From: Gnetum montanum
Lineage: Eukaryota; Streptophyta; Gnetopsida; Gnetales; Gnetaceae
DNA: 64,000 nt
Assembly: GCA_015680685.1 (NCBI GenBank)
Contig: MNCI01030304.1
Location: 1,319,126-1,383,125, forward strand
Reading direction: 5' to 3'
Part shown: piece after piece, positions 47,533 through 59,115 of the stretch
How the letters are laid out: each line of letters opens with the position of its first letter
Numbering within the stretch: the first letter of the stretch is position 1
Notes under the pieces: generated by a model
The model's database searches: none
Told to the model about the DNA's origin: nothing
What the model saw: the letters and a program-made list of their open reading frames with translations, nothing else
Made by a program: the position numbers and the translations under genes

Positions 47533-48387
47533 TAGTAGATGGGAATATCATTCTTGCCAACCTTTCCTAATTAGATATGATCTCATTTTATTCTTTTTTT
47601 AAATATATCTAAATAAAGTAGCAATATACAAGTTAGGACATAGAAATTTTATTGATATCAAACTTTAAAGAATGCTAAACTTTCATGCTATTTTTAAATA
47701 ATAACTATAAAACTAACAAATCAAAACAAGAATAAGGTAGATTTTGTAAGATTTTCTGTAGTAAAACATGATTTTAGAAGTTAGTATACTCTTATGTTGA
47801 GTTCTTCTTTGTAAGAGCCTTCTAGATCTACACTACTTGAACTATGCTTTTTATTGTAGAGTGTGTTCAATCAATATGCATAGTATGGTTATGTTGTCAA
47901 TTGAAAAAAAGAACAAGTTATTATAGTTGAAGTTTGACATTTTTGTTTTTATTTAGGATAGGTTATAACCTATTTGGTAAAGTATCTGTTAGGTTTGCAT
48001 TATGGTAATGTTGCAACACAATGATGTAACATGACAAAGCAATTGTGGCATACAGCTGGCAAATTTTATCTTCTCGTTGATTCTACTACTATAACCATCA
48101 TATTCTTGGTATAATGAGTGCATGAAAAGGTGGTTTTAGAATCGTCAATGAAAGATTTAATTTGAAAATTTTGAGCATGTTAACTTGCATAAGGAGTACG
48201 AATCTATTGTTTTAATAATAATGTTGATAGTGGTAGATTTGGATGAATTACAACATAACAATTCAACTGTATTGACATAACATAATGAATAAGTGGAACA
48301 CATACTATGCAATGCATGAATTGTGGTAAACATTTATGATTTGAAGTTATTTCTTTGCTTAGTGTCTTTCAAAGTTGTTATCTAGAT
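47533..48387. other. No gene seen
   Basis: AT-rich intergenic sequence between the unidentified minus gene and the response regulator. No frame, repeat or RNA gene is supported. Confidence 0.6.
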
Positions 48388-49091
48388 AATGTATATAAAA
48401 GAGTTGTATTTGATTGCAGATGTAGTGAATATCAGAATGCCATGGTGTTAGCACAAAAACATCATGATGGTTTACAAGGAGTTCATATTCTTATTATTGA
48501 TCATGATGTCTTATGTTTACTGATATCAAAAGAAATATTTGAATCTTGTAATTATCAAGGTATATTTATGTGTTGTTTTGTGAAGATTATAGTATGAATT
48601 TTCTCTAAAAAATGTTTACCATTAACTTTTGTTTATCTATTAGTTATAATTTTTTCTAAGTGAATGAATGCTTTGGATGCATTGAAGAAAGAAAGAAATA
48701 TGTTTCATCTCGTTGTTATTGATGAGCACATAGTTTTTGAACATAGATTCCAAATGGCAAATGATATTATAAAAAAAATAGGAATACCTTTAATAGGTAA
48801 GTTCTTTGATATGTTGCAAGTCAAGAAATTTGATGTAGTTATATGTATATATTTTAATATTCCTTTTGTTTCTTAGTAATGTTTGTTGCTAAAGATAAAG
48901 ATACTATCAACAAAACTATTATGCTTGGAGCATGTCATTATCTTTTAAAACCTATACTTTTGAAAGATGTGAAAATTGTGTGGCAACATATGATTAGACA
49001 AAAAATTAGTCACAATATATATATATATATATATATTTGCAATGGAAATAAAGTGAGAAAAAACAAAAGAAAAATGCTAGAGAAAAAGTAG
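48388..49091 (+). pseudogene. Type-B-like response regulator receiver domain, three exons
   Basis: In type-B regulators the receiver takes phosphate from a phosphotransfer protein in cytokinin signalling, in the nucleus. Exon 1 (to 48559; likely Met at 48442) has GVHILIIDHDVLCLLISKEIFESCNYQ, corresponding to VLVVDDD.TCL......L.KCNY. Exon 2 (48661-48796) has LDALKKERNMFHLVVIDEHI, where the phosphoacceptor Asp of VISDVHMP is kept. Exon 3 (48877-49091) has the ACHYLLKPILLKD.KIVWQHMI block with the conserved Lys. Splice GT/AG sites fall where type-B genes have them. Oddities: the acidic pair is D-H-D, MSAD is FVAK, and the exon 2 junction seems one base out of frame. An NLS-like Lys/Arg run follows an AT microsatellite. 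Confidence 0.8.
49015..49036. repeat. AT microsatellite inside the receiver exon 3
   Basis: A run of alternating A and T that yields the Tyr/Ile-rich text after the receiver end in the third exon. Confidence 0.8.
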
Positions 49092-49260
49092 CAGAAAGAT
49101 AAGAGAAAAGATTCAAAAAGAATTAAGGATAGTAAAATTGAATAGAGGTTTACGACTAGTAGAAAAATGCTTTGAATAGATGGTAATATGTTTTGTTTAT
49201 TTTACATATAGTTGTTCCTTTACATTAAGTAATATGTTTTCTTTATTTTGGGTTATTATT

Positions 49261-49618
49261 AGGTGAGACTTCAAAAGAAATAATACATGAACATGACAGT
49301 ACTCAACCTATATATGTAGATGCACAACATAATGTTTAGGTAAGTATACTATAAAAAAAAAGTGTTATAAAAAGTACATATTTTTATGTAGCTTCTGTAG
49401 TTTTAACAAATATAATCACTCGAAATTATGTAGAAATGTCGTTTATCCTTGAAGAAACAAAGGAATTTGCATTTTGATTCTATAACTATCAATTGAAATA
49501 ATATTTATAGTGAATAAGTAACATTAAGAAATGATGACTCTTTGAAGAAATTATGTATAAGATATCATGGAAAATTTTTTGCTAGTGCTACATCAAATAG
49601 TCATATAGAGTATGACTT
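49261..49618 (+). pseudogene. Exon blocks, copy 1, of the response-regulator locus
   Basis: Two exon-like parts. The first, after the acceptor TTATTAG at about 49255-49261, reads TSKEIIHEHDSTQPIYVDA. The second, 49530-49618, reads LRNDDSLKKLCIRYHGKFFA and ends inside GACTT, where Cop-A begins. The same pair recurs as copy 2 at 62270-62855. The remainder of the second part is at 62092-62250, after Cop-A. I do not know the protein family of these blocks; their link to the receiver exons rests on strand and position. Confidence 0.5.
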
Positions 49619-50102
49619 TGTGGAATATGATGACTAGATGTTCCACAATAGAATTAGATAGATCTCATCCATTAATCTATTTTAAATAAGATGAGATCCT
49701 ATTCATGTAATTTTTATCCAATCCATGTTTAGGGCATCCCATATTAAGAAGATCCTTAACTATGATGATAAGGATCATTAATCTATTTTAAAGATGAGAT
49801 CCTACTCATGTAATTCTTATCCAATCCATGTTTAGGACATCCCATATTAAGAAGATCCTTAAATATGATAATAAGGATCAGCCCCATGATTTTCGAGATT
49901 CATACTTATCTCTCCAAATATATTCTTGGGAGATCAAGGCCTATATAATTGTAGTAGCACATATTCATTCGCAATAGAAAAAAAATAATAGAATAGAAGA
50001 CATACAGACGTTAGAAAGTTTAACAAGAGTGTTCTTGTTCTAACAAAGTTCTTTATTTCCTTTAAGCTTAGTTCGTAGATCCAGGGCCCTTTAGACTCTT
50101 CA
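49619..50102 (+). repeat. Cop-A 5' LTR
   Basis: TGTGGAATATG to CTCTTCA. It contains two tandem units of about 103 bases (49671-49776 and 49777-49879) whose units start ATTAATCTATTTTAAA. The 3' LTR has three such units. Confidence 0.95.
49941..49949 (+). promoter_or_regulatory. TATA box of the Cop-A 5' LTR
   Basis: CTATATAAT at this place, after the tandem units and about 150 bases before the LTR end. It is conserved in the 3' LTR. Confidence 0.6.
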
Positions 50103-50104
50103 TT

Positions 50105-50115
50105 TGGTATCGGAG
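50105..50115 (+). other. iMet-type primer binding site, Cop-A
   Basis: TGGTATCGGAG, two bases after the LTR. One base differs from TGGTATCAGAG, the usual copia site. Confidence 0.85.
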
Positions 50116-50132
50116 ATGGTTAGCTCAAATTC

Positions 50133-51050
50133 TTGACAATAGATCTCTCCAAGATGGCCCAAAATCATGGATCCGTGTCTCTCCAAGTTTCTATCTTCAA
50201 CGGAGAGAATTATGAATATTGGGCAATCAAGATGAAGAAATTCTTGCTCTTACAAGATCTTTGGGATCTTGTTGAAAATGGATTCCAAGATGTTGATCAA
50301 GAAACATTTCAAGCCTTGAAGGAAGATGAAAAGAATGAATTTAAGGAGCTTCGTAAGAAAGATGCAAAAGCATTATTCATCATTCAATTTGGGTTAGATC
50401 TGACAATCTTTCCCAAAATTGTTATGCATCAAACTAGCAAAGCTACATGGGATGCACTGGAGATTACATACAAGGGATCATTAAAATTTTTTTTTGTCAA
50501 GTTAAAAGTTTTAAGAAAAGATTTTAAATCTTTGTGCATGCTAGATTTAGAGAATATTGATCAATACATCAGCCAATTTCAACAAGTTTGAAATGGACTT
50601 GAATCTTGTGGAGAAATGCTTAAGGAAAGGTGTGTTGTTGAAAAGATCCTTTGAGGTGTAACCAGACGATATGATCCCATTGTCATGGCTATTGAAGAGG
50701 CAAGAGATCTTGATAAGATGACCATGGTTGAGCTTGTAGGAAGCTTAAGGACATACGAGCAAAGAATTGTCGATCATGGGGATTCAACAACAAATGCATT
50801 TCAAGCATAATTTCAGAGGACATCCAATCAAAATCAAAATCAACATCAAAGATTCTCAAGTGGATCCTCATTCAGAGGACATGGACATGATCATGGAAAA
50901 TCTGGAGGTCATGATCATGGAACATCAAATCAATCAAAGGAACGTAAGCATTGTGATTTCTGTGGTACCAACACCCATAATGCACTTGAATGTTGGTCAA
51001 GGAAGAAGTATGAAAATAAGGGAAAGCAAAAATTGTAGAACATGAAGATC
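50133..51050 (+). pseudogene. Gag of Cop-A
   Basis: It opens at 50133 (or the internal Met at 50154, MAQNHGSV) with VSIFNGENYEYWAIKMKKFL and LWDLVENGF, the copia gag N-terminal pattern. The frame stops at 50591 and again at about 50653 and 50808. A second frame gives the Arg/His/Gly-rich segment and the zinc knuckle CDFCGTNTHNALEC (CX2CX4HX4C) near 50950-50995. Gag coats the RNA. The stops lie late in the domain, so the copy decayed after insertion. Confidence 0.85.
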
Positions 51051-51109
51051 AAAAAAAAGATGAGAAATTATTTTATATTGAAAAGGAGGAAGATCAACTC
51101 TTAATCTCT

Positions 51110-52310
51110 ACAAAGGTACCAGATGCTAACAACAACAATAACATTTGGTATGTTGATAGTGGGTGTAGCAATCACATGATAGGAAATAAGAAATTGTTCT
51201 CAAGCTTGGAAAAATATGATGGAAAGGTAACCATAGGTAATGTGAAGAAGTTAACCATTGTCGAGATTGGATCACTTGCCTTCACAACAACTCAAGGTAA
51301 CAAATATGTTATTTCCCAGATCTATTTTGTTCCAAATCTTTCAAAAAATTTATTAAGTGTGGGGCAATTATGTCACAATGGTTATCGTGTTAAAGGTAGT
51401 ACAATTATCCCTATAAGCAAGAATCAGATGTACAAGTTACAGATGCAAAAGGATGTTCATTGTCTCATTGTCACTGAAGATATAGCATGGTTATGGCATG
51501 CTCGATTAGGACATGTCAACTTTGGCTCAATGGACCACATGGAAAAAGGAGAAATTGTAAGAGGTATGCCAAAATTTTCTTTGCTAGATAATCATGATTG
51601 TGGCATATGTCAACTAGGAAAAATTACAAGGTTACCGTTTCCTAGAAAACAACATAGATCTCAAGAAAAATTAGATCTAGTTCATATGGATTTATGTAGT
51701 TCCATGCAAACATTGAGCCTAGGTAAAAACTGATATATGTTAATCATAGTGGATGATTTTTCACGATTTTCTTGGGGGTATTTTATGAAATTAAAAGATC
51801 AAACATTGGGATTTTTTAAAGAATTCAAGGTGGAAGTAGAAAATCAAAGTGGCAATTCAATTAAGAAAATTTGGACAGATCATGGTGGTGAATTTTTATC
51901 AATTGAATTTGATGAATTTTGCAAGAAAAATGGGATTATTCATCAAACAACCACATCATTCACACCTCAACAAAATGGTATTGCTGAGAGAAAGAATAGA
52001 ACTGTGGTTGAAATGGCAAGGTGTCTACTTCAAATGTCAAGTTTGGAGAATAAATTTTGGGCAGAAGCTTGTGCAACATCAATATATATTTTAAATAGGG
52101 TGCCATCAAGATCAATTCAAAATAAAACTCCATATGAATTATGGAATGGATATTCACCCAATATCTCTCATTTGAAAATTTTTGGTTCACCATGCTACAT
52201 TCAAATTCCAATACAAAAAAGACAAAAACTAGATAAACAGGGACAGCCATGTATTTTTGTGGGATATTGTGCAAATTCCAAAGCATACAGGTGATATGAT
52301 GTTACAAATA
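51110..52310 (+). pseudogene. Protease and integrase of Cop-A
   Basis: Protease is marked by WYVDSGCSNHMIGNKKLF (51145-51200), the DSGCSxHM active site. The frame 51176-51733 includes HARLGHVNFGSMDHM and CGICQLGK, the copia integrase zinc domain (HHCC), and ends in a stop at 51731. The next frame, 51737-52294, has VDDFSRFSWGYF, WTDHGGEFLS and NGIAERKNRTVVEMAR: all three catalytic residues (Asp, Asp, Glu) are present. A further stop (TGA for an expected Cys/Trp) follows AYR at 52292. Apart from two stops the domain is well kept. Confidence 0.9.
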
Positions 52311-52315
52311 AAAAT

Positions 52316-52834
52316 GTGGTTGATTCACGTGACGTAAATTTCATGGAAGAAATGTTTCAACATTATAGTGGCATGGACATCCACAATGCTATTTCTCCTC
52401 ACTTTTTGCTGCTACCAAAAACTTGCATGTCTCTACTGCCAAAAACATGCCTGCTACTGCTACAAAAAACATGCCTATTTCTACTACCAAAATGTGCCTA
52501 CTGCTGCCAATTTAGGACATGGATCTGTGGCAACAATAAACCAACGATTACCACAGCATACATAACCCTGGCATGGTCATCCAGTGCAACACCATCCTTA
52601 ATTTTCATTTTCTCTTCAAGAACACACCTCTACATCAATTCCTTCTCAAATCATTTCATCTACAACACCTTCTACCTCAACAATGTCCACCTCCTGGCAA
52701 ATTCTAGCCACCTCTCAGCTAGCTCAATATCATCCAACCTCCAACATGCTAGATACAAAGTTTACACAATGCATGACAAGAAGTCACTTTCATGGAGACA
52801 CTGCTTCACCAACCTAGGACATCGACTGTCTTGA
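52316..52834 (+). pseudogene. Linker of Cop-A with an 8-residue repeat
   Basis: It continues the integrase frame after the stop (VDSRDVNFMEE, a standard integrase end) into a stretch at 52411-52505 made of 24-base units, read as LLPKTCMS, LLPKTCLL, LLQKTCLF, LLPKCAYC. The linker between integrase and RT is variable in copia elements. Past 52560 the frame is Ser/Thr-rich without a known domain and ends at 52834. The correct frame to RT shifts just before 52854. Confidence 0.6.
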
Positions 52835-52917
52835 AAATGCTCTTTTCACTATGATGGACAATGAGTTTTTTGTGCTACTTATGCTGATGGGGGGAAGCGA
52901 TGATGGTTTAATGGAAC

Positions 52918-53716
52918 TGATGAATGGTGAGATACCCCTACACTCAACCATACGAATATGAGCGTAGCACGCATGATCCAGTCGAACTTCGTAGACTAAG
53001 TGCCTACACACCCCATGGAACACTTAGGGTTAATCATTCGTTGGCTTCCCAGACTTACTTGTAGTTGTCACGGTGTATGGTTAAGTAAGTCCGAGGTATA
53101 TGATTTTTATGATTTTTATGTTTTATGTCTCCTATGGTAACAAGGTGAAGGGTTGGGAAACTAATTACTAACTCTAACTAATGAACTAAGTCTAAATTAT
53201 CTAGCGTCAGCATCCATTCCCACTTACCGTACACACCTTGAACCAATGCAACCACGGCTACCAAACGCTAATCGTTGCTGGGATCACCACGCGTAACACA
53301 TGTTCTTGAAGTGGTCATACTGAGGCACTTAACTAGGAGAGAAGGGTTGAGAAGGAAAGCAGTAAATAATAGATAATAAATAATAATAAATAAATAACAG
53401 ATAATAAAATCCTATTCCATGCGCTACAAGGTTTATTCGGAAAGCTCATCTTCATTGCCATACACAAACTTGTGTTCAGGTACAATGTTTGCCGGAATAA
53501 AGATCTGTTCACTTTGGGACTCCTACTGTGGGCACATGGAAAATATTCTATCTCTGGAGTGATCAATCTGCCAAAGTTTCCCTACTGTCTAGCCTAGGAT
53601 GAGGAAACAAGGGAGAGCCACCTCGTATTTATAGATATGATGGTGCACCGCAATATCACGGGGGATGCAATATCGCGTACGCGATATCGTGGCCCATGTG
53701 ATATCGCGTCCCATCA
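52918..53716 (-). repeat. Ty3-C 3' LTR
   Basis: TGATGAATGGTGAG to GTCCCATCA on the plus strand. The inner end is followed by TACCCCCATG, the purine tract on the other strand. GATATC boxes at 53655-53710. Confidence 0.92.
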
Positions 53717-55640
53717 TACCCCCATGAATGAATGAAAACTCATCCTCAAGTTCCTTACAATAATATCGGGAAGGTATGGGATTATTGACTCAAATGGAAC
53801 TACTGGGATGACATGTGAACAGATCATCATTACAAGACACAACAAAATTGATGTTCATGACAATAAGGGTGAACACCTTATTACATTGACATCAGGCCTC
53901 ATTTGGCAGCTGAGAAAGAGAGAGAGAAAGAAGGGTTGCTATTGCCAATGCCAAGATTGCACCTTTCGTTGTCCATCCATAAGTGCGTCATCGATCTTGC
54001 TCCTTTCATAACTGCTTCTAGCACTGCTCCATTCCAAATGTTCCTTCTAGATCCAATCCATTGTTGCATTATTGCCATCTGCACATACAACATAGTCTTA
54101 TATTAGCAAGGGTAAATGAATCATCATGTAATTGATACCTTGCTTCGATGTAAGTCCACTAGCTAGGTTGTCGTATGGCTGATACAGATCTAGAGATATA
54201 TTAATGATGACTACCAAAGGTGTATGGGTTAGGAGAAAATCAAAAAAATCGGGGCTAGGAGAAAATTGAAAAAATCAGGCCCCGTACCCCCATGACTAAT
54301 CACGAACCTCCGGTAGCATTTAGAATGGAGAAAGAAAAAGAAACAAGAAAGCTGAAGAAAAAGGGACAACTATAACATCGATGAAATGGATTTTAAGATG
54401 GAAATGAACAAAATAAAATAGATTGCAAAAATGTTAAGGGAAAGAATTTAACTGGTGCACCAAATAGGAATGTTAGTGGGTCCTCCCCAAAGAAGGCTCA
54501 TGCCCTTAATGCCCTGACAAACCCACATTCAAAGAGTCTGCAAGCTTTAGGAATGTCATTTGGAATAAGAGTTAAAGTCTTAACCACAAGAATCTACCTA
54601 AAAGAAAACAATGCATCAATCAAAATATACACTAATGATACAACCGGCAATGAGGTGAACAATGGAGAGAAGGGTGGAGAGAAGAGGATGGAATGGAATC
54701 CCAAGAAAAAGGTGGTGTATAGCGCCTTGTATTTTTCATGATTAATGTGACTTGGCAAAGCTCATTCCAACTCTAGCCTCAAACCAACCACTTTCAGTGA
54801 CTTCGCATCAATGCATTTGGCTAATCCATTCCCTTGAAGTAACAAAAATTCCATCTCCAAGAGCCACCACCATTCCGACAAAAAAAATGAGGAGAGAATG
54901 GGAAGAAAGAAGGGCCTTAGTTAGAGGGAACATTTTTAGTTCCATAACTAGTGCTTGTAGCCCAAAGGATTATTTTATCTAAGGGGTGTGCTTTGAATTC
55001 CCACTTTTCCTCTCTTGTTTTTTGTGTTTTGTGTTTTTATGCATGAGAACCACACCATGCAAAGACTTCTTATTTTTATTGCTCAACTTCTGATAATTAG
55101 GTGACATCGAAATGGCAAGAAAACCTAAAAAGAAAACATCCAAGAACCCAAGAGAATGTCCAACACAAAAGCATCAAGTTCCCTTGAAGTCACACCCTTT
55201 TCAATCCTTGAGCCCTTCCTTAGTTTGAGAAGTGCCTAGTCACTGGTTCGTTAAAGTTCTTATTAGAAAGGGATTGTACATTTCCAAGCCAAGAGAGACC
55301 ATAGAACTTGTGGGTGGATGGATGAAGTGAACTCATTGCCTTCCATATCAAAAGAACATACCTTAGTATCAACATCATGACTTAAAGGTAAAAACCAAAC
55401 ATTGGCAATCAATATGAAAACAGTTCATACCATCATGAAGAACACTTATTGGGTGACAAACTTACATGGTGGATCACACACACACACACACATAAAAATG
55501 AAAAAGTATAATGATGTTGAAAAACAAAAACGAGAAAAGTTAAAGAAATTTGTAAAACAAAAACAAGAAAAGTTAAAGAAATTTGTAAAACAAAAATGTG
55601 TAAGAAAAAAATGTGGAAAACAAAAATGTGTAAAATAAAA
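53717..55640 (-). other. Ty3-C 3' region, no clear gene
   Basis: Counterpart of the Ty3-A and Ty3-B 3' regions. It includes a CA-microsatellite at 55474-55492 and tandem repeats of about 33 bases at 55520-55590 (GTTAAAGAAATTTGTAAAAC-type), which give the Lys-rich plus frame. No env-like protein is supported. Confidence 0.6.
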
Positions 55641-56470
55641 AAAACTACAAAAAAATTGAGGGCCTCCAAGGATCAGCATAGGTGGCCATCTCCCCCATGA
55701 CTGAATTGTAAGGGAGAGATCCGCAATAATGAGCATTTGTTTGAATTTCGTAGAAGTGCCCAACTTCTCTCGATTGATGTTCTTAAATTAAGGGGTGGAA
55801 GTTGACGAAGCTCATACTCTAATGTGTCTATGCTTTCATTGTTAGCATGAGTTTCCTCAGTTCATTCCGTGCATATTAGTTTGCTCTTCCTAGTAGCTGT
55901 CAACCATGGGGTGTCTACTACTGGTGTGGTTGCTACATATAGGCACCTTTGAATTTTTATTTCTTGGGCACACCGATTACATGGAAGAAATGCTGAACAT
56001 TCTTCCATGTCATCACCCTCTGAGTCACTGTATGTGATGCATGGAACTTTCTTCTTCTTGATCTTTCCATAAATATTTATCTTAGATATCTGCAAGGAAA
56101 GATCACGAATCCCTAGGTACGCATCTACTGTACTTAGCCATGGCCTTCCCATTATAATTGGAAAGTCCCCTTCGTTATTGTTGATCTCTATCACCAGGAA
56201 GTCAGCTGGGTATGACCACCCACAAATAGTGGTAATGATGTCCTCCACCAATCCCAAGGAAATGGTGATGGACTGGTCTACCAGCTCTAGTTGGATGTTG
56301 CTCTTCTTAAGTTGGGGCAGGTTCCAGGCTTGATACATCTCTTATGAAATTAGGTTGACTCTGGAACCTGAGTCAAGAAGAGCCTTATGTGGTTTGTTCC
56401 CGATGATTTCTAAATAGATTAAGGGGCTTCCATGTTTAGATAGTTTCTTGGGAAGGTGGCCTACCTTGAT
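55641..56470 (-). pseudogene. Protease fused to the integrase tail, Ty3-C
   Basis: The frame 55862-56338 has LELVDQSITISLGLVEDIITTIC and DFPIIMGRPWLSTVDAYLGI, the second half of the retropepsin. The active-site half is at 56340-56400 in another frame (SRVNLI). At 55641-55736 the sequence is the end of integrase, as in Ty3-A at 15231-15302. In Ty3-A those two places are about 2.86 kb apart (about 15303-18165), which is the deleted segment. Confidence 0.8.
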
Positions 56471-58970
56471 CTAGTCAGTTACGGTATGCATTAACATAAC
56501 CGTATGCATACAGCACTGTTGTTGAACTGAAGGGTGCTCTGAAGTTTTAGATGGTGGAGTGTACATAGGCTCAACGGCTTGTTGTTGCGAGAGTTTTTCT
56601 GGGCTTTTGGTTCTAAAGAAAGGTCTTTTCTTTTTATAGTTGTCAGAACTAGCAGCAGGTTGAATATTTATAGCTCTCGCAATGTTACGTTGCTGTGGTT
56701 GAGTGGGGAGCTCCCCTTGCATTGTTGGAGTAGGAGGTGTTATGAGAACTACTGGTGGAAGAGGTGCGGATGGAGTTGGAGGATGGTAAGTATGTGAGGT
56801 GCCTCCCGGAGGAGAAGGAGTCCTCCTAAAGTACTCTTGAACTTGGAAGTGACGTTGGGAAGTTGTGTGACTCATAGAGTCACTTGGAGAAACTAGCTGC
56901 TACACATCATAGCCATAAGGATCAGGTTGTCGGTAAGGGTATTGATGTGTTGGCGGTAGCATCCCCCATGACTATGGGTATTGCCACTACTGATGCTATC
57001 CGATGGGTTGTGGTGGAGTTCCACTTGTATAGTACGTTAGTGGTTGGTGGAACTGCCTTGGGTTACCTTGAGGATAAGGTAACCTTCAGGGTGTTTTCCA
57101 TTGGTTGAGTCTAAGATTAAGCACATACACCTCAGACTCCTGTAGATGTGAGATGATTAGACAACATCCCTTAGGATGGTCATAGTGGTAGATCTCACAT
57201 CCACCGTCATCGTCTGTGTCTGAATCCACAACTTCATCGGAGATAGTAATTTTCCCCTTACCCTTGTTATGTGCGGGGCTTGAATTTCTTCTTTGTCTTG
57301 TTCTTGTCACTACTTCGTTCCTCCTTAGACTCTTCTACAATTTTCAAGATAGTTTCAAGTCTGGAGTCTAAGGAATCCCACAATTGATCCATCTTAGCCG
57401 ATACTTCTATTTTTAGCTTTTGAATCGACAAGGTTTTTCTGTTCACCAACTCTTTGAGTGGTGACTCATCCTCCTCATCACAAAATTTCACTCCCTTCTT
57501 CTGAATGGAGGGGTCATGGTTGTATTCTTCCGCACTTTCCCTTTTTCATAGTTCACCTTCTTCTTTTGCTACTTTTTCCAACAAGCAATGAACTTCATGG
57601 GCTCTAAGTTCTGATAGTATTCCTTGGGCATAAGTCCCAAGGGTTCTTCTAGTTTCATGCCTTAGCCCATCCACGATGTGGCGAAGTTGATCCCATTGAG
57701 CGTATCCATGGCCCAAGCAACAATGTAACAATGTGTAGTAGTAGGCCATGGTAGCATCCAAGGGTTCATGAGTTCCTTGCTTCCATCCTTAGATCTGCTT
57801 ACGCAAGTTAGACACTCTGGAGTACGTTTGATACTTATCGTTGAAGAGTTATAACATTGTACTCCACCTCCTAATGGTTTCTAGTTCTAAGGACTGGTAC
57901 CAACTCTCTACTTCCTTGGTGAGTGTCCTGGGAAACAACTTTAGTTTCTGCCACTTGTTCTCTATGTTCTGCAAGGCACTGTCATCATGGAATGCCTATA
58001 AATGATGCTACGGATTAGCATTGTATCCCCCTTCAAAGCACGGGATGTTATTCATATCTAAGCATTTGATCCGGCTATCTTTTAAATGCCTTGTTGGTAT
58101 CCTAACTACCTCTATTATATCGAGCATACTTCGGGTTGCAAGTAGGGGCTCGGCATGATCATCTCTTTCATGATGCCTATGATGTCTTCGTTGTTCCCTA
58201 CTCTCCCTTCGTTCATGCCCTTGTCCTCTCTCTCGACTCTCTTGTCGAGGTCTCTCATTTTTTCTACCTCTATCCTCACTGTTATGTTCTCTATGACTAC
58301 GCCCAGAGGTGGAAGGAGAGGGTGAGTGATGTGAAGAAGGGGAAGAAGAAGAACCATCACCGTGGCGATGTTTCCTACATTCTCTTCTATGGCTTCGGCC
58401 CCAATTGTGATGACAATCTAAGTGCTTGTCCTTGTCATGCATTGTAATTCCATTTATGAACAATTGGTGTTCATGGGCATTAGAACCAAGGTTGTGTATT
58501 GTGGAGCATAGGTTCTGATACCCCACCTCCTCACTATTGTTAGGAGGGGGAACATCTCCAATTTCACTTAGGACATGCAGGACCTCTTTTCCCTTCAATA
58601 GTGTATGTTGGCTCTCCTACCTTAAGTCCCTCATATGTTATAAAGTAGTGGGATGGTAATCCCTTATGTCAAAATTTTCTGCAACATATTCAGCATATGA
58701 TTCTGTCATGTCAATCTGTGCCAAAGCACGAAGAAGCATGATTGGGACTGATCGATCTGGAGGTAACACGATGTTACCTTGCAAGTCCCTCCAGCACATC
58801 TGCTCATCTTGATGGAGGATAAAAGTAAAATTGGAAATATACTCATTGAGATGAGTATATTCCACCCTATATTGTTGAGGAATTGGCGGATTTAGGTTAT
58901 GTATTTTTGATTGCTGACTGTTTCTTGTATGGTCCTTAGGTGGTGAATTGCTTTTTCTAGAAGAAGACAT
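56471..58970 (-). pseudogene. Gag remnant, Ty3-C
   Basis: The N-terminus is 58638-58970 (MSSSRKSNSPPKDHTRNS, then YTHLNEYISNFTFILHQDEQ and WRDLQGNIVLPP). The frame 58008-58598 contains the Ser/Arg/His/Glu-rich segment (SSSSPSSHHSPSPSTSGRSH, RRESREQRRHHRHHERDD) and ends at NNIPCFEGGYNANP, the capsid start. The frame 57546-57761 holds the capsid end (LRHETRRTLGTYAQGILSEL). A Lys/Glu-rich part and an altered knuckle (CEIYHYDHPKGC, second Cys to Tyr) lie at 57086-57491. The frame 56471-56875 is a Pro/Thr-rich linker. Best preserved gag N-half of the three. Confidence 0.88.
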
Positions 58971-59096
58971 TGTTATTTATCAGTGTGCTAATTTACCATT
59001 ATATAATTTTCTTTTAATTAATTAACTCGAAGGTTCGTTTAGGCTCCCAACGATGTGAGTGATGTCCTATGTTCTATTCAGTGCACAAACACTTAG

Positions 59097-59114
59097 TCCC
59101 CAGCAACGGTGCCA
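59097..59114 (-). other. tRNA-Asp-type primer binding site, Ty3-C
   Basis: The minus strand reads TGGCACCGTTGCTGGGGA, one base inside the 5' LTR. It is closest of the three to the canonical TGGCGCCGTTGCCGGGGA. Confidence 0.88.
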
Positions 59115-59115
59115 A

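Noticed and set aside
49671-49879. CRISPR-like direct repeats in the Cop-A LTR
   Set aside because: Units are about 103 bases and adjoin without spacers; this is a minisatellite in a plant LTR.
55402-55638. Lys-rich plus-strand frame of 78 residues
   Set aside because: It reads tandem AAAGAAATTTGTAAAAC-type repeats in the 3' noncoding region of Ty3-C, antisense to the element; the repeat alone explains the composition.
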